From the NCBI RefSeq assembly GCF_003666245.1, contig NZ_MJLZ01000026.1, forward strand, positions 1 through 63,042: DNA of 63,042 nt, given 5' to 3'. The notes under the pieces are model-generated. The model saw nothing but the letters and a program-made list of their open reading frames with translations. It was not told the DNA's origin and did not search any database. Source of the DNA: Brenneria alni (lineage in GTDB: Bacteria; Pseudomonadota; Gammaproteobacteria; Enterobacterales; Enterobacteriaceae). The translations under genes and the position numbers were made by a program. Position 1 is the first letter of the stretch. Each line of letters opens with the position of its first letter. This document shows, in pieces, positions 35,741 to 50,771 of this stretch.

Positions 35741-35781
35741 ATAAAAAGCAAAAAGGGCCGAATAGCCTGTATTCGGCCCTT
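35741..35781 (-). terminator. Strong terminator between glmS and the ape cluster
   Basis: AAGGGCCGAAT, a 7-base loop, ATTCGGCCCTT: perfect 11-bp stem. On the minus strand it is followed by TTTTTGCTTTTTATT. Together with the glmS terminator it isolates the ape cluster from upstream transcription. Confidence 0.8.
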
Positions 35782-35960
35782 GAAATTATTTAATTGCCAG
35801 CCTGTGAAATATGGAAATCAATACACCGTTTAAACTATCTTACACAAAATGAATATAGGTTGACAAAAAGCATCGACGTTATGCGCTATAAACGCAGGAT
35901 GATGGCTGTAAAAGCGAGAGTGGGATAGCCAGATAACCGGGGAATACGGGTTAAATAAAC

Positions 35961-36003
35961 AAAAAAATCCGCCCTATGGATTCAGTCACCACAAGACGGA
36001 TTT
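35961..36003 (-). terminator. glmUS operon terminator
   Basis: AAATCCGTC and GGCGGATTT with a T-run on the minus strand, a 9-bp stem with one G-U pair and a long loop, 24-66 bases after the glmS stop. Confidence 0.65.
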
Positions 36004-36062
36004 AATCTTAACGATACTGCCGCGGTTTATTCCACCGTCACCGACTTGGCCAGGTTACGCGG
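36002..36062. other. Predicted attTn7 region at the 3' end of glmS
   Basis: The last 12 codons of glmS ([10 protein letters not shown] region) are the conserved TnsD-recognised site of Tn7-type transposons, with the insertion point about 25 bases beyond the stop codon. I saw no Tn7 ends or tns genes here. The site looks unoccupied by a recognisable Tn7 element, although a foreign-type cluster begins about 500 bases away. Confidence 0.5.
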
Positions 36063-37856
36063 CTGGTCGACATCCGTGCCTTTGATCAACGCAACATGAT
36101 AAGCCAGTAATTGCAGCGGCACCGTATAGAAAATCGGCGCTATCACTTCTTCAATATGCGGCAGCGGAATAATTTTCATATTTTCGCTACTGGTGAAACC
36201 GGCATCTTCGTCGGCAAAGACATATAGCTCGCCGCCGCGCGCCCGGACTTCTTCAATATTGGATTTCAGTTTTTCCAGCAGCTCATTATTGGGCGCCACT
36301 ACCACTACCGGCATATCCGCATCAATCAATGCCAGTGGACCGTGTTTCAGCTCACCGGCGGCATAGGCTTCCGCATGAATATAGGAGATTTCTTTCAGCT
36401 TCAGCGCCCCTTCCATCGCAATGGGGTACTGATCGCCACGGCCCAGGAACAACGCATGATGCTTATCTGAAAATCCCTCAGCCAGCGACTCGATAAGCCT
36501 ATCTTGCGACAGCATTTGCTCAATACGGGCCGGCAACGCCTGCAAACCGTGTACGATATCACGCTCAACCTGCGCATCCATACCGCGCAGGCGACCAATG
36601 CGCGCCACCAGCATCAGCAGCACCGCTAACTGAGTAGTGAACGCTTTGGTTGAAGCCACACCGATTTCAACGCCAGCTTTGGTCATCAGCGACAGATCGG
36701 ACTCGCGTACCAGCGAAGAACCGGCAACGTTACAAATAGCCAGCGACCCCAGATACCCCAGATCTTTGGACAAACGCAGCGCCGCCAGCGTATCCGCCGT
36801 TTCACCTGATTGAGACAACGTAATCATTAGGCTGTTTTGACGAATTGCCGGTTTGCGATAGCGAAACTCGGAGGCGATTTCCACATCACACGGAATACCC
36901 GCCAACGCTTCAAACCAGTAGCGGGAAACCATACCCGAGTTGTAAGACGTGCCACAGGCAATGATCTGGACATGCTGCACTTTCGCCAGCAGTTCATCCG
37001 CTTTCGGGCCTAACTCAGAGAGATTGACCTCTCCGTGGCTGAAACGCCCTTCAAGCGTGTTCTTAATCGCCATCGGCTGTTCATAGATCTCTTTTTGCAT
37101 GTAATGACGGTAAGCGCCTTTGTCACCGGCATCATAATTTACTTTTGATTCAATCTCTTCACGTTCGGCAATGTTACCGGTTTTATCAAATATGCGAACG
37201 TTACGGCGTGTGACTTCAGCCACATCACCTTCTTCCAGAAACATAAAGCGGCGGGTAACCGGCAGCAACGCCAACTGGTCAGAAGCAATGAAGTTTTCCC
37301 CCACACCAAGACCAATAACCAGCGGACTACCTGAACGTGCGGCAACCAGCACGCTCGGATCGCGGCTATCCAGCACCACCATGCCATAGGCGCCGCGCAG
37401 TTGTGGAATAACACGCTTGACCACATCAAGTAGCGAACCACCCTGTTTCTGTTCGAAATGAACCAGATGGGCGACCACTTCCGTATCCGTTTCCGATACA
37501 AAATGATAACCACGTTCAATCATCAGCTCACGCAAGGGTTCGTGGTTTTCGATAATACCGTTATGTACGATGATAATATTTTCAGAAACATGAGGGTGCG
37601 CATTGGCCTCTGAAGGTTCGCCATGCGTGGCCCAACGGGTATGGGCAATCCCGGTGCCGCCATGCAATGCACATTCTTCAGCCGCCTGGGCCAGAATCTG
37701 AACTTTTCCCAAACGCCGCAAACGGGCAACCTGCCCTTCATTATCCACCACAGCCAGACCCGCAGAGTCATAACCACGGTACTCAAGACGTCGCAAACCT
37801 TCCAACAGGATTTCCGCGATATCACGTTGCGCAACAGCGCCTACAATTCCACACAT
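36027..37856 (-). CDS. glmS: Glutamine-fructose-6-phosphate aminotransferase GlmS
   Basis: A 609-residue enzyme making glucosamine-6-phosphate, the first step to UDP-GlcNAc for peptidoglycan and LPS. Cys2 ([12 protein letters not shown]) is the glutaminase nucleophile. The C-terminal half has two SIS sugar-isomerase domains ([30 protein letters not shown]) and ends [13 protein letters not shown] 37856 is fixed by the obligatory Met-Cys; the open frame before it is not coding. It follows glmU after 192 bases, the region where small-RNA control of glmS acts in other enterobacteria. Confidence 0.98.
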   Translation of the reverse strand: MCGIVGAVAQRDIAEILLEGLRRLEYRGYDSAGLAVVDNEGQVARLRRLGKVQILAQAAEECALHGGTGIAHTRWATHGEPSEANAHPHVSENIIIVHNGIIENHEPLRELMIERGYHFVSETDTEVVAHLVHFEQKQGGSLLDVVKRVIPQLRGAYGMVVLDSRDPSVLVAARSGSPLVIGLGVGENFIASDQLALLPVTRRFMFLEEGDVAEVTRRNVRIFDKTGNIAEREEIESKVNYDAGDKGAYRHYMQKEIYEQPMAIKNTLEGRFSHGEVNLSELGPKADELLAKVQHVQIIACGTSYNSGMVSRYWFEALAGIPCDVEIASEFRYRKPAIRQNSLMITLSQSGETADTLAALRLSKDLGYLGSLAICNVAGSSLVRESDLSLMTKAGVEIGVASTKAFTTQLAVLLMLVARIGRLRGMDAQVERDIVHGLQALPARIEQMLSQDRLIESLAEGFSDKHHALFLGRGDQYPIAMEGALKLKEISYIHAEAYAAGELKHGPLALIDADMPVVVVAPNNELLEKLKSNIEEVRARGGELYVFADEDAGFTSSENMKIIPLPHIEEVIAPIFYTVPLQLLAYHVALIKGTDVDQPRNLAKSVTVE

Positions 37857-38048
37857 CGGTTGTATTCCTATAAAAGTGACATATTGTGTCACCAGAGATG
37901 TCTTAGACCTGATTATTCCGGATTTTCCGGGTTCCCCGAGCCTTGTAGAGAGTTGGGGATTATTATGTTTTGCCCTGCACTTTTTATGACAACGAATGAA
38001 AACACAGGGCAAAACAGCCTCCGCTACTGGCGAAGGCCAATAACTCAA

Positions 38049-39419
38049 TTATTTTTTCTTCACCGGTCGCTGCCAACCCTCAATGTGTTGCTGCTTTACA
38101 CGACTGATTACCAGCTCATTTTCCGCCACATCCTGAGTGACGGTAGTACCAGCACCAATTGTTGCGCCGCTGGCAACCGTAACAGGCGCCACCAGTTGGG
38201 TATCCGACCCAACAAAAACATCATCACCGATGGTCGTTTTATGCTTATTGGCGCCATCATAATTGCAGGTAATGGTTCCCGCCCCAATATTCACACCGGC
38301 GCCGATATCGGCATCACCCAAATAGCTCAGATGACCGGCTTTTGATCCTTTACCCAGGCGAGCTTTTTTCAGTTCCACAAAGTTACCGACATGAGCGCCT
38401 TCCGCCAGTTCAGCACCCGGACGCAAACGGGCGAACGGCCCAATGGTGCAGCGCGCGTCAAGTACGGCGTCCTCCAGCACTGAGTATGGACTGATTTCAC
38501 AATCATCACCAATAATCACGTTCCTGATGATGCAGCCCGCGCCGATTTTAACCCGGTCGCCAAGCTGAACGTGACCTTCCATCACTACATTGACGTCAAT
38601 GATAACATCACGACCATAGGTCAATTCACCACGCAGATCAAAACGATGCGGATCAAGCAGCATAACGCCCGCCAACAGGAGTTGCTGCGCCTGTTCATAT
38701 TGATACACGCACTCCAGTGCCGACAACTGCAAGCGGTTATTCACTCCTTCAACTTCACTTAAACGCTCGGGATGCACCGCTACCACACTGCGGCCTTCTG
38801 CCGCCGCCATAGCAATGATGTCGGTGATGTAATATTCACCTTGCGCATTATCATTATTCAACTGGCTTAACCAGCGCTTCAAATCTTTGCCGTTGGCAAC
38901 CAGAATCCCAGTATTAATTTCATTAATCCGACGTTGTTCATCACTGGCATCTTTGTGTTCGACGATCCCGACAACAGCACCATTTTCACGCACAATACGC
39001 CCATAGCCAGCAGGATCATCCAGCTTCACGGTAAGCAACCCAATTCCACCCTGTGGCTTCGCCTGCAACAACTTGCGTAGCGTTATAGGTGAAATCAACG
39101 GCACATCGCCGTACAACATCAGAATATCTTCATCATCAGCAAAATACGGCGCCGCCTGCTGCATAGCATGCCCCGTTCCCAGTTGATCCGCCTGTAACAC
39201 CCAGTTCAATGCCGGATCGGACAGTTCGCGCTTCAACAAATCCCCCCCATGCCCATAAACCAAATGGATATGCTGCGCACCGGTTGTCAGTGCTGCATCA
39301 ATCACATGCTGGACCATCGGCTTACCTGCCAGAGGGTGCAAAACTTTAGGAAGATCGGAGTACATGCGGGTTCCTTTTCCTGCGGCAAGGATAACCACAC
39401 TCATAGCGCTGTTCGACAT
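38049..39419 (-). CDS. glmU: Bifunctional GlcNAc-1-P uridyltransferase / GlcN-1-P acetyltransferase GlmU
   Basis: A 456-residue two-domain enzyme. The N-terminal uridyltransferase carries [20 protein letters not shown]; the C-terminal half is a left-handed beta helix of hexapeptide repeats (for example [18 protein letters not shown]) that acetylates glucosamine-1-phosphate. It makes UDP-GlcNAc from the product of GlmS and GlmM. ATG 39419 gives the E. coli length; the longer open frame is not needed. Confidence 0.98.
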   Translation of the reverse strand: MSNSAMSVVILAAGKGTRMYSDLPKVLHPLAGKPMVQHVIDAALTTGAQHIHLVYGHGGDLLKRELSDPALNWVLQADQLGTGHAMQQAAPYFADDEDILMLYGDVPLISPITLRKLLQAKPQGGIGLLTVKLDDPAGYGRIVRENGAVVGIVEHKDASDEQRRINEINTGILVANGKDLKRWLSQLNNDNAQGEYYITDIIAMAAAEGRSVVAVHPERLSEVEGVNNRLQLSALECVYQYEQAQQLLLAGVMLLDPHRFDLRGELTYGRDVIIDVNVVMEGHVQLGDRVKIGAGCIIRNVIIGDDCEISPYSVLEDAVLDARCTIGPFARLRPGAELAEGAHVGNFVELKKARLGKGSKAGHLSYLGDADIGAGVNIGAGTITCNYDGANKHKTTIGDDVFVGSDTQLVAPVTVASGATIGAGTTVTQDVAENELVISRVKQQHIEGWQRPVKKK

Positions 39420-39658
39420 AAGCATCCTGACAAAAACTGATTGGCAGACAATCAAAATGGATGAATAAAAGTAAACCTGTTATGGCACAGAATTACTACA
39501 CATTTTTATAGCAGACTCCCCGGAGGAACCTGCCGTCTGAGGACTGGTTCATTATCATCATAATGATAGTAAGAGTTTATCGAAACTTGTGCTGAACACA
39601 GACAGTTTTTTCTGAAAAAGTGAGGCAGGAAGGAGGATCGCGCTTAATCCATAGGCGT

Positions 39659-39689
39659 AAAAAAGCCAGTCAGCTCTGGCTGACTGGCT
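39659..39689 (-). terminator. atp operon terminator
   Basis: AGCCAGTCAG, a 6-base loop, CTGACTGGCT, then TTTTTT on the minus strand: perfect 10-bp stem 24 bases after the atpC stop. The rest of the 294-base gap before glmU shows no gene. Confidence 0.9.
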
Positions 39690-39712
39690 TCTATTTATCA
39701 AACGGTTATCTG

Positions 39713-40135
39713 TTACATCGCTTTTTTGGTCAGTTCGATAACGCGCAGCTTGGCAATCGCTTTACTCAGCTCTGCGGAAGCCTGAGCATAATCCACATCG
39801 CCATGCGAGTTACGGATATGTTCTTCAGCTTTACGTTTCGCTTCCAACGCACGCGCTTCATCCAGATCCTGCCCACGAATAGCGGTATCGGACAGTACGG
39901 TAACCATATTTGGCTGCACCTCAAGGATGCCGCCAGACAGGTAGATATATTCTTCTTCACCGTGCTGTTTAACAATACGAACCATACCAGGCTTAATGGC
40001 AGTGAGCAGAGGGGCATGTCCCGGATAAATACCCAGTTCGCCTTCACTCCCCGTCACCTGGATTTTCTCTACCAGACCGGAGAACATTTCCTGCTCCGCA
40101 CTAACGACATCCAGATGGTAAGTCATAGCAGCCAT
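39713..40135 (-). CDS. atpC: F1 ATP synthase epsilon subunit
   Basis: A 140-residue subunit of the F1 central stalk. It has the beta-sandwich start [40 protein letters not shown], and a C-terminal helical hairpin with [19 protein letters not shown] that can inhibit ATP hydrolysis. Last gene of the atp operon, 18 bases after atpD. Confidence 0.98.
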   Translation of the reverse strand: MAAMTYHLDVVSAEQEMFSGLVEKIQVTGSEGELGIYPGHAPLLTAIKPGMVRIVKQHGEEEYIYLSGGILEVQPNMVTVLSDTAIRGQDLDEARALEAKRKAEEHIRNSHGDVDYAQASAELSKAIAKLRVIELTKKAM

Positions 40136-40153
40136 ATCCCCTCCTACAAGGCG

Positions 40154-42447
<2,294 letters not shown>

Positions 42448-42499
42448 CTTTGCTTCTCCTCAAAGCCTTGCGGCCCGCTTAACAGCAGGCCACAGGACG

Positions 42500-44041
42500 T
42501 TACCAGGACTGGGTTGCCTTAAAGGTTTCGAGGATGCCTTTTAACTTACCCTCGATCTCATCGTTATAAGCGCCAGACTGGTCGATTTGTTGCAAAAGTT
42601 CGCCATACTCGCGGTCAGCATACGCCAGCAATGCCGCTTCAAAGCCACCGACTTTCGCTAGTTCAACGTCTTCCAGGTAACCGCGTTCCGCAGCAAACAG
42701 AACCAGAGACTGCTGCGCAACCGACATCGGCGCATACTGTTTCTGCTTGAGCAACTCGGTCACTTTCTGACCGTGGTTTAACTGCTTGCGTGTTGCATCA
42801 TCCAGATCGGATGCAAACTGGGAGAACGCCGCCAGTTCACGATACTGCGCCAGCGCGGTACGAATGCCACCGGACAGTTTTTTCATGATCTTGGTCTGTG
42901 CGGCACCCCCTACGCGGGATACGGAAATCCCTGGGTTAACCGCAGGACGGATACCGGCATTGAACAGGTTGGATTCCAGGAAGATCTGACCATCGGTAAT
43001 AGAGATTACGTTGGTCGGAACGAACGCAGAAACGTCCCCCGCCTGAGTTTCGATAATCGGCAGCGCAGTCAGTGAACCGGTTTTTCCTTTTACTTCACCC
43101 TTGGTGAATGCTTCAACGTAGTCAACGTTTACACGCGCAGCACGTTCCAGCAGACGGGAATGGAGATAGAAAACGTCACCCGGATAGGCTTCACGACCTG
43201 GTGGACGACGAAGCAACAGAGAAATCTGACGATAAGCAACGGCCTGTTTAGACAGATCATCATAAATAATCAGCGCATCTTCACCACGGTCACGGAAATA
43301 TTCCCCCATGGCACATCCGGCATAGGGCGCCAGATATTGTAGTGCGGCAGATTCAGACGCGGTAGCCACCACCACAATGGTGTTTTCCAGCGCGCCATGC
43401 TCTTCCAGTTTCCGCACCACGTTGGAAATGGTGGACGCTTTCTGACCGATTGCGACATAAACGCACTTAATGCCGGAATTACGCTGGTTGATGATGGCAT
43501 CGATGGCCAGTGCCGTTTTACCGGTCTGACGGTCGCCGATGATCAGTTCACGCTGACCACGACCGATGGGGATCATGGCATCGACAGATTTATAACCGGT
43601 CTGAACCGGTTCATCGACGGATTGACGCTCGATAACGCCTGGCGCAATCGCTTCAACAGCGGAAAAACCATCGTGATCCAGCGGGCCTTTACCGTCAATC
43701 GGGGCGCCCAGCGTGTTAACAACACGACCCAGCAGGCCGCGGCCAACGGGTACTTCAAGAATACGACCGGTGCATTTTACTTTCATGCCCTCGGCCAGAT
43801 CCGTATACGGCCCCATCACTACCGCACCAACGGAGTCACGCTCCAGGTTCAATGCAATCGCGTAACGGTTGCCTGGCAGGGAAATCATCTCCCCCTGCAT
43901 AACATCGGCAAGACCATGAACACGGATGATCCCGTCGCTGACGGAAACAATAGTACCTTCATTGTGAGCTTCGCTCACCACATTGAACTGAGCAATGCGC
44001 TGCTTGATCAGTTCGCTGATTTCGGTGGAATTCAGTTGCAT
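42500..44041 (-). CDS. atpA: F1 ATP synthase alpha subunit
   Basis: A 513-residue non-catalytic nucleotide-binding subunit, the E. coli length. Walker [14 protein letters not shown] and the [20 protein letters not shown] region are present, and the N-terminus [16 protein letters not shown] binds delta. It follows atpH by 12 bases. Confidence 0.98.
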   Translation of the reverse strand: MQLNSTEISELIKQRIAQFNVVSEAHNEGTIVSVSDGIIRVHGLADVMQGEMISLPGNRYAIALNLERDSVGAVVMGPYTDLAEGMKVKCTGRILEVPVGRGLLGRVVNTLGAPIDGKGPLDHDGFSAVEAIAPGVIERQSVDEPVQTGYKSVDAMIPIGRGQRELIIGDRQTGKTALAIDAIINQRNSGIKCVYVAIGQKASTISNVVRKLEEHGALENTIVVVATASESAALQYLAPYAGCAMGEYFRDRGEDALIIYDDLSKQAVAYRQISLLLRRPPGREAYPGDVFYLHSRLLERAARVNVDYVEAFTKGEVKGKTGSLTALPIIETQAGDVSAFVPTNVISITDGQIFLESNLFNAGIRPAVNPGISVSRVGGAAQTKIMKKLSGGIRTALAQYRELAAFSQFASDLDDATRKQLNHGQKVTELLKQKQYAPMSVAQQSLVLFAAERGYLEDVELAKVGGFEAALLAYADREYGELLQQIDQSGAYNDEIEGKLKGILETFKATQSW

Positions 44042-44053
44042 GCTCCAGTCCCC

Positions 44054-44587
44054 TTAAGACTGCAAGACGTCTGCCAGACGTTCCAGACGACCGCGAATGC
44101 TGCCATCTATCACCATATCGCCCGCGCGTATTACCACGCCAGCCATGACAGACTTATCAATTTTGCAATTCAGCTTCACTTTGCGTGACAGACGTTGTTC
44201 CATTGCAGCAGCTATCTTCGATAACTGCTGCTCACTCAACGTACTGGCAGAAACAACATCGACATCAACTGTCGATTCCTGCGCTGCCCGTAGTTGAATA
44301 AATTGTTCCAGTACTTCAGGAAGCACCAGTAAACGTCCGTTTTCAGCCATGACCTTAATCAGGTTCTGACCGGCTTCATCAAGTTGATCACCACAAACGG
44401 CAATAAACGTTTTCGCCAGTTCAATCGGTGCAATAGCACCAGAAAGCAGCTCGGCAATCTGTTCGTTACGCGTTACTTCAGCCGTAAATGCCAACATGTT
44501 CTGCCAGCGTTCAACGGCCTGATTCTCAACCGCAAAGTCAAAAGCTGCTTTGGCGTAGGGGCGAGCTACCGTGACAAATTCAGACAT
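44054..44587 (-). CDS. atpH: F1 ATP synthase delta subunit
   Basis: A 177-residue stator subunit linking the F1 head to the b subunits. Conserved start [16 protein letters not shown] and C-terminal [19 protein letters not shown]. Same length as in E. coli. It follows atpF by 14 bases. Confidence 0.98.
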   Translation of the reverse strand: MSEFVTVARPYAKAAFDFAVENQAVERWQNMLAFTAEVTRNEQIAELLSGAIAPIELAKTFIAVCGDQLDEAGQNLIKVMAENGRLLVLPEVLEQFIQLRAAQESTVDVDVVSASTLSEQQLSKIAAAMEQRLSRKVKLNCKIDKSVMAGVVIRAGDMVIDGSIRGRLERLADVLQS

Positions 44588-44601
44588 CAGCCCCTCCCTC
44601 C

Positions 44602-45072
44602 TTACAGTTCAGCGACCAGTTTATCAACGATGTCGCTGTTAGCAGCTTCATCCACGGAACGTTCAATAATTTTCTCGGCACCGGCAATAGCCAACATAGC
44701 GACTTGCTTACGCAACTCTTCACGAGCGCGTTTACGTTCAGCGTCAATTTCAGCCTGCGCCTGCGCCACAATTTTGTTACGTTCAGCTTCCGCTTCCACT
44801 TTAGCTTCGTCCAGGATTTGAGTACGACGTTTGTTCGCCTGCTCAATAATGACCTGTGCATCCGCTTTAGCTTTCTTCAGTTGATCCGTCGCATTGGCCT
44901 GCGCCAAGTTCAAATCTTTTTTGGCACGTTCAGCAGAAGCCAGACCGTCAGCAATTTCTTTCTGACGCTTCTCAATGGCAGCCATAATCGGCGGCCATAC
45001 ATACTTCATACAGAACCAGACAAACAGGACGAACGCAATGGCCTGGCCGAGGATTGTTGCATTAATATTCAC
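44602..45072 (-). CDS. atpF: Fo ATP synthase b subunit
   Basis: A 156-residue stator: one membrane span at residues 5-25 ([20 protein letters not shown]), then a long charged coiled coil that reaches the F1 head. The sequence closely follows E. coli AtpF. It lies 64 bases after atpE. Confidence 0.98.
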   Translation of the reverse strand: MNINATILGQAIAFVLFVWFCMKYVWPPIMAAIEKRQKEIADGLASAERAKKDLNLAQANATDQLKKAKADAQVIIEQANKRRTQILDEAKVEAEAERNKIVAQAQAEIDAERKRAREELRKQVAMLAIAGAEKIIERSVDEAANSDIVDKLVAEL

Positions 45073-45136
45073 AGCACAATACCTCTTTCAAAGTTAAATA
45101 AGTTGATGTTTCAACCCCAGCAGAAAACATTTCCGC

Positions 45137-45394
<258 letters not shown>

Positions 45395-45425
45395 TCAGTT
45401 AAAACGTTATTGTGTTGAAAGAAAA

Positions 45426-46635
<1,210 letters not shown>

Positions 46636-46870
46636 AACGCTTGCGCTCTCCGTACCTTCCCAGAGGTATGCTGAATGACGTATAAAACTGTCTTTATACC
46701 GTTGAGTCAAGCAGCAAAAAACGAGCAAATTATACGGCTCATGCCTGCGAATTCAATCGATAAGTAGAGAAAAGGTGAACAATTATTTAAATTTCATTCA
46801 GGACCTTCATTTTTGCTAACAAGCATAATTGCACCGAAGCGATGTAATTAATTTCTAAAGGTATCCAATG

Positions 46871-46886
46871 TGTGAGATGTCTCACA
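46871..46886. promoter_or_regulatory. Perfect cAMP-CRP site upstream of atpI
   Basis: TGTGAGATGTCTCACA matches the CRP core TGTGA-N6-TCACA exactly, with symmetric flanks (ATG...CAT). It lies 236 bases upstream of the atpI ATG, in a 625-base gap (46636-47260) that otherwise shows only AT-rich sequence and no gene. It could act on the atp promoter or on an unseen transcript. Sequence match is certain, function inferred. Confidence 0.6.
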
Positions 46887-47060
46887 TAAACGATTTCTTA
46901 ACATCTTATAACGGATAAGGTTATTTTGTGTCTTTAGCAAAGAAAGCTATTTATATTATTTAAATTCAATTAGTTAAAAAGGAACATAGCAAAAACACCT
47001 GATATACACCTTTTAAACCATCTATTGACATTATTGATAGTATTTTTTCACTCAATTAAC

Positions 47061-47084
47061 ACAAAAAAGCGCCGAATTTTGGCG
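47061..47084 (-). terminator. Weak terminator after rsmG
   Basis: On the minus strand CGCC, a 7-base loop, GGCG, then C and TTTTTT. Short stem but a good T-run. It is 177 bases past the rsmG stop. Confidence 0.4.
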
Positions 47085-47260
47085 GTACGCATTTATTTTC
47101 GTCAGTGACTATTAATCATGAAAGCAAATCAACCACAAGAAAAACACGCCATATGTGAAATTTTAGTGATCATTAATCGCTAAACGACAAACGGTACGCC
47201 TGGAATGTGAAGAACCGTTAGCAAGATAATTAGTTATAATTTTTTTGATAAAACTCAAAA

Positions 47261-47881
47261 TTAATTTGGTTTAAGCACAATCAAATGGCGCTCGGCTTCC
47301 AATTTCGGCACCGACAAACGAATAACCTGCTCCAACCCGACACCTTGTGGCAACGCAACAAATTCTTCTTCGGGCACGCCCCCCTTCAGGGCATAGAAAC
47401 GACCATCAGGTCTGGCAGGAAGATGATGACACCAAGTAACCATATCCTGTAGCGAAGCAAAAGCGCGACTGATTACACCGTCAAAAGGTGGTTCAGCATC
47501 AAAATCTTCCACCCGACTTTGGACAGGAGTGACATTTTCAAGCTGTAATTCATGCTGAACCTGACGCAGAAAGCGAACGCGTTTTCCCAGGCTGTCAAGC
47601 AGTGTGAAATGCGATGCAGGACGCACTATCGCCAGCGGGATCCCCGGTAATCCCGGCCCGGTTCCCACATCAATGAAGCGTTGTCCCTGCAAATGAGATT
47701 CGACCACGATACTGTCCATAACATGTCTGATCAGCATCTGCTCAGGTTGGCGAACGGATGTCAGATTATAGGCTTTATTCCACTTATTCAGCATTTCAAC
47801 ATACTGTATTAATAAGTTTTTTTGCCCATCTGAAATCACAATACCGGCAGTTTTCAGCAGATTATCGAGAGCATTGTGCAC
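47261..47881 (-). CDS. rsmG: 16S rRNA m7G527 methyltransferase RsmG
   Basis: A 206-residue SAM-dependent methyltransferase acting on G527 of 16S rRNA. The SAM loop is [17 protein letters not shown], with [13 protein letters not shown] later. The start is a GTG at 47881 with AGGA 7 bases upstream, giving the same length as the E. coli protein within one residue. It follows mnmG by 79 bases, the conserved gidAB pair. Confidence 0.96.
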   Translation of the reverse strand: MHNALDNLLKTAGIVISDGQKNLLIQYVEMLNKWNKAYNLTSVRQPEQMLIRHVMDSIVVESHLQGQRFIDVGTGPGLPGIPLAIVRPASHFTLLDSLGKRVRFLRQVQHELQLENVTPVQSRVEDFDAEPPFDGVISRAFASLQDMVTWCHHLPARPDGRFYALKGGVPEEEFVALPQGVGLEQVIRLSVPKLEAERHLIVLKPN

Positions 47882-47960
47882 AATAAGATCCTGGAATTAT
47901 TGATTAAATCAAAAAATAGTCGGCCTTAAATATCCCTATAGCAGCCACTCCCACTTTGGC

Positions 47961-49850
47961 TCAGGCGCTGCGGCGCAGCAGGCCTTGCTTTTTCAGCCAT
48001 ACCAGAAGAATTGAAATCGCCGCTGGGGTAATGCCGGAAATACGTGAGGCCTGGCCGATCGAACCGGGTTTGTGATCGTTAAGTTTGGCAATCACTTCAT
48101 TGGACAGACCGTTGACATGACGATAATCAAGATCAGCGGGCAACAGCGTATTCTCGTTACGCAGTTGCTTCTCAATTTCATCCTGTTGACGGGCGATGTA
48201 ACCTTCGTATTTGACCTGAATTTCAACCTGTTCTGCAGCCTGTTCGTTGGTTAGCGCTGGCGCAAATAACGGCAGAGCGGTGAGCTTGACATAATCCACC
48301 TCGGGGCGACGCAGCAGCTCCTCGCCGTTTGCTTCACGGGAGAGCGGTGTTTTCAGCAAGGCATTGACCTGCTCCAGCTGATCCGACTGCGGATGAACCC
48401 GGATATCACGTAAACGCTGACGTTCTTTCTCGATGCTTTCCAGCTTCTCATTAAAGCAAGCCCAGCGATGATCATCCACCATGCCCAGCTCACGGCCAAT
48501 TTCAGTCAGGCGCAGGTCGGCATTATCTTCCCGTAGCATCAGGCGGTATTCGGCACGGGAAGTAAACATGCGGTAGGGTTCTTTGGTTCCCAGCGTACAG
48601 AGGTCATCCACCAGCACGCCCAGATAAGCCTGATCGCGGCGTGGCGCCCAACCTTCCTGTTCAAATGCCAGACGCGCCGCATTCAAACCAGCCAGCATTC
48701 CCTGAGCAGCGGCTTCTTCATAGCCAGTGGTGCCGTTAATCTGACCGGCAAAAAACAGTCCGTGGATAAACTTGTTCTCCAGCGTGATTTTCAGATCCCG
48801 TGGATCAAAGAAATCATACTCAATGGCATAGCCAGGACGGACAATACGAGCATTTTCCATCCCGGTCATAGAGCGCACAATTTGCCACTGCACGTCAAAC
48901 GGCAGACTGGTTGAAATACCGTTGGGGTAAATTTCGTTACTGGTTAGCCCTTCAGGCTCCAGGAAGATCTGGTGCGAATTCCGATCGGCAAAACGCATTA
49001 CCTTATCTTCGATCGAAGGACAATAGCGAGGGCCGATCCCTTCAATGATCCCGGCATACATCGGGCTGCGATCCAGATTATTGCGGATCACTTCATGTGT
49101 TTTTTCATTGGTATGAGTGATATAGCACGGCATTTGGGCCGGATGCTGGCTTGCCTGTCCCAGGAATGAAAATACCGGCATGGGAGTGTCGCCATGCTGC
49201 TGAGTCAATAGGCTGAAATCAATGGTTCTGGCGTCGATGCGCGGTGGAGTACCGGTTTTAAGACGATTAACGCGCAACGGCAATTCACGCAGTCGCCGCG
49301 CCAGAGGAATGGAAGGCGGATCGCCAGCACGTCCGCCGCTGTAATTATCCAGACCAATATGAATTTTTCCATCGAGAAAAGTCCCGACGGTCAACACCAC
49401 AGCTTTCGCACGGAATGTCAACCCCATTTGGGTAACCGCACCCACGACACGATCGTTTTCAACGATAAGATCGTCAACAGCCTGTTGAAAGATCATCAGG
49501 TTAGGCTGGTTTTCCAGTGCGATACGAATAGCCTGACGATAAAGCACACGATCCGCCTGTGCTCGTGTAGCACGTACCGCAGGGCCTTTACTGATGTTTA
49601 GTATCCTAAACTGAATGCCTGCCTGATCGACCGCACGGGCCATTAACCCACCCATAGCATCGATCTCTTTAACCAGATGGCCTTTTCCAATACCACCAAT
49701 CGCCGGGTTACAAGACATTTGTCCCAGCGTATCAATATTGTGCGTCAGCAAAAGGGTTTGTCGTCCCATACGGGCTGAAGCCATTGCCGCTTCTGTACCG
49801 GCATGACCTCCACCGATCACGATGACGTCAAAAGGATCTGGATAAAACAT
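47961..49850 (-). CDS. mnmG: tRNA U34 modification enzyme MnmG (GidA)
   Basis: A 629-residue FAD protein that with MnmE adds the carboxymethylaminomethyl group at wobble U34 of several tRNAs. The FAD motif [19 protein letters not shown] is at residues 11-29; [18 protein letters not shown] and the second nucleotide motif ([16 protein letters not shown]) are intact. ATG 49850 gives the E. coli length; the longer open frame runs into oriC-proximal DNA. It is transcribed away from oriC. Confidence 0.98.
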   Translation of the reverse strand: MFYPDPFDVIVIGGGHAGTEAAMASARMGRQTLLLTHNIDTLGQMSCNPAIGGIGKGHLVKEIDAMGGLMARAVDQAGIQFRILNISKGPAVRATRAQADRVLYRQAIRIALENQPNLMIFQQAVDDLIVENDRVVGAVTQMGLTFRAKAVVLTVGTFLDGKIHIGLDNYSGGRAGDPPSIPLARRLRELPLRVNRLKTGTPPRIDARTIDFSLLTQQHGDTPMPVFSFLGQASQHPAQMPCYITHTNEKTHEVIRNNLDRSPMYAGIIEGIGPRYCPSIEDKVMRFADRNSHQIFLEPEGLTSNEIYPNGISTSLPFDVQWQIVRSMTGMENARIVRPGYAIEYDFFDPRDLKITLENKFIHGLFFAGQINGTTGYEEAAAQGMLAGLNAARLAFEQEGWAPRRDQAYLGVLVDDLCTLGTKEPYRMFTSRAEYRLMLREDNADLRLTEIGRELGMVDDHRWACFNEKLESIEKERQRLRDIRVHPQSDQLEQVNALLKTPLSREANGEELLRRPEVDYVKLTALPLFAPALTNEQAAEQVEIQVKYEGYIARQQDEIEKQLRNENTLLPADLDYRHVNGLSNEVIAKLNDHKPGSIGQASRISGITPAAISILLVWLKKQGLLRRSA

Positions 49851-49972
49851 GGTACTGCTCCTCGCATTGTTGCGAATGAATTGCGAACGATCGTTATTTG
49901 CCCTGGGGTGGGGGATTCTACTCAACTTTAGGCAAACGACCAAGCGCGTTGGATCGTGGCTAATTAAAGAAA

Positions 49973-50216
49973 GATCTTTTTATTTAAAGATCTCTTTATT
50001 AGATCTCTTATTAGGATCGTTCATTTGTGTGGATAAGTGATTATTCGTATTAAGGATCAAAGGGTTAATGACGATCATTAGCTGTGAATGATCAGTGATC
50101 CTGCATCGTATAAGCTGGGATCTTAATGGCTAGTTATACACAGGCGGAAAAACAATCAGTGGTTGTTATTGGGATAACTACTGCTTTTACACCTGAATTA
50201 AGCCTACTTATACACA
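49973..50216. other. Chromosomal replication origin oriC
   Basis: A 244-base region between mnmG and mioC with the E. coli oriC layout. Three AT-rich 13-mers form the unwinding region: GATCTTTTTATTT (49973), GATCTCTTTATTA (49989) and GATCTCTTATTAG (50002). DnaA boxes: R1 TGTGGATAA (50028-50036), R2 TTATACACA (50134-50142), R3-like TTGGGATAA (50169-50177) and R4 TTATACACA (50208-50216). About ten GATC sites for Dam/SeqA lie between 49952 and 50122. The whole is flanked by mnmG and mioC transcribed as in E. coli. Confidence 0.95.
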
Positions 50217-50238
50217 TTCAACAGCTGATTATTTCACC

Positions 50239-50682
50239 TTATTTGAGTAAATATATCCAAGATCCTAGCCATTCCTCCGCCGGATCTTCCGGAATTTCGT
50301 GCTGGGTGATGTCGATCTGCAGAATGTCGCCGATCCTTTTTGCACCGCATTGGCTTAACACCTGATCCACTGTAATGATCGCACCACAAAAGGTATCGTA
50401 TTCTTTACTGCCAATGCCTACCGCGCCGAAACGCACTTGAGAAAGATCGGGTTTGCGCTCTTTAAGCTGTTCAAACAAAGGTTGCAGGTTGCCTGGAAGT
50501 TCACCGGCGCCATGAGTTGATGTGATCACCAGCCATAAACCGCTACCCGGCAGTTCATCCAACTCAGGGCCGTGCAGCATCTCTGTGGAGAAGTTTTCCT
50601 TTTCCAGCAGTTCGGCTAAATGTTCCGCTACGTATTCTGCGCTGCCCAAGGTACTGCCGCTGATTAGCGTAATGTCTGCCAT
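50239..50682 (-). CDS. mioC: Flavodoxin-like protein MioC
   Basis: A 147-residue FMN-binding protein of the flavodoxin fold, with the FMN phosphate loop ISGSTLGSAEYVA at residues 7-19 and TSTHGAGELP. E. coli MioC supports biotin synthase activity; its transcription runs through oriC. ATG 50682 is the conserved start, four codons inside the open frame. Confidence 0.96.
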   Translation of the reverse strand: MADITLISGSTLGSAEYVAEHLAELLEKENFSTEMLHGPELDELPGSGLWLVITSTHGAGELPGNLQPLFEQLKERKPDLSQVRFGAVGIGSKEYDTFCGAIITVDQVLSQCGAKRIGDILQIDITQHEIPEDPAEEWLGSWIYLLK

Positions 50683-50771
50683 ACACCATTCCACCAGATA
50701 AAAGACAGGCCATTGTACGCTGTGATCAGCCTGGGATCTACCTGTGGATAATAGGGGTATAGGAAAAAAGA

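Noticed and set aside
36002-36062. A Tn7-like transposon at the glmS attachment site
   Set aside because: The glmS 3' end is intact and no Tn7 end repeats or tns genes can be seen, so the ape cluster cannot be called a Tn7 cargo from this sequence.
39540-39580. Symmetric TATCAT...ATGATA element upstream of glmU as an operator
   Set aside because: Only 6-bp AT-rich arms and no match to a site I know; too weak to call.
50126-50365. A 79-codon plus-strand frame across the right half of oriC
   Set aside because: It overlaps DnaA boxes and antisense mioC, has no ribosome site and no similarity to a known protein.
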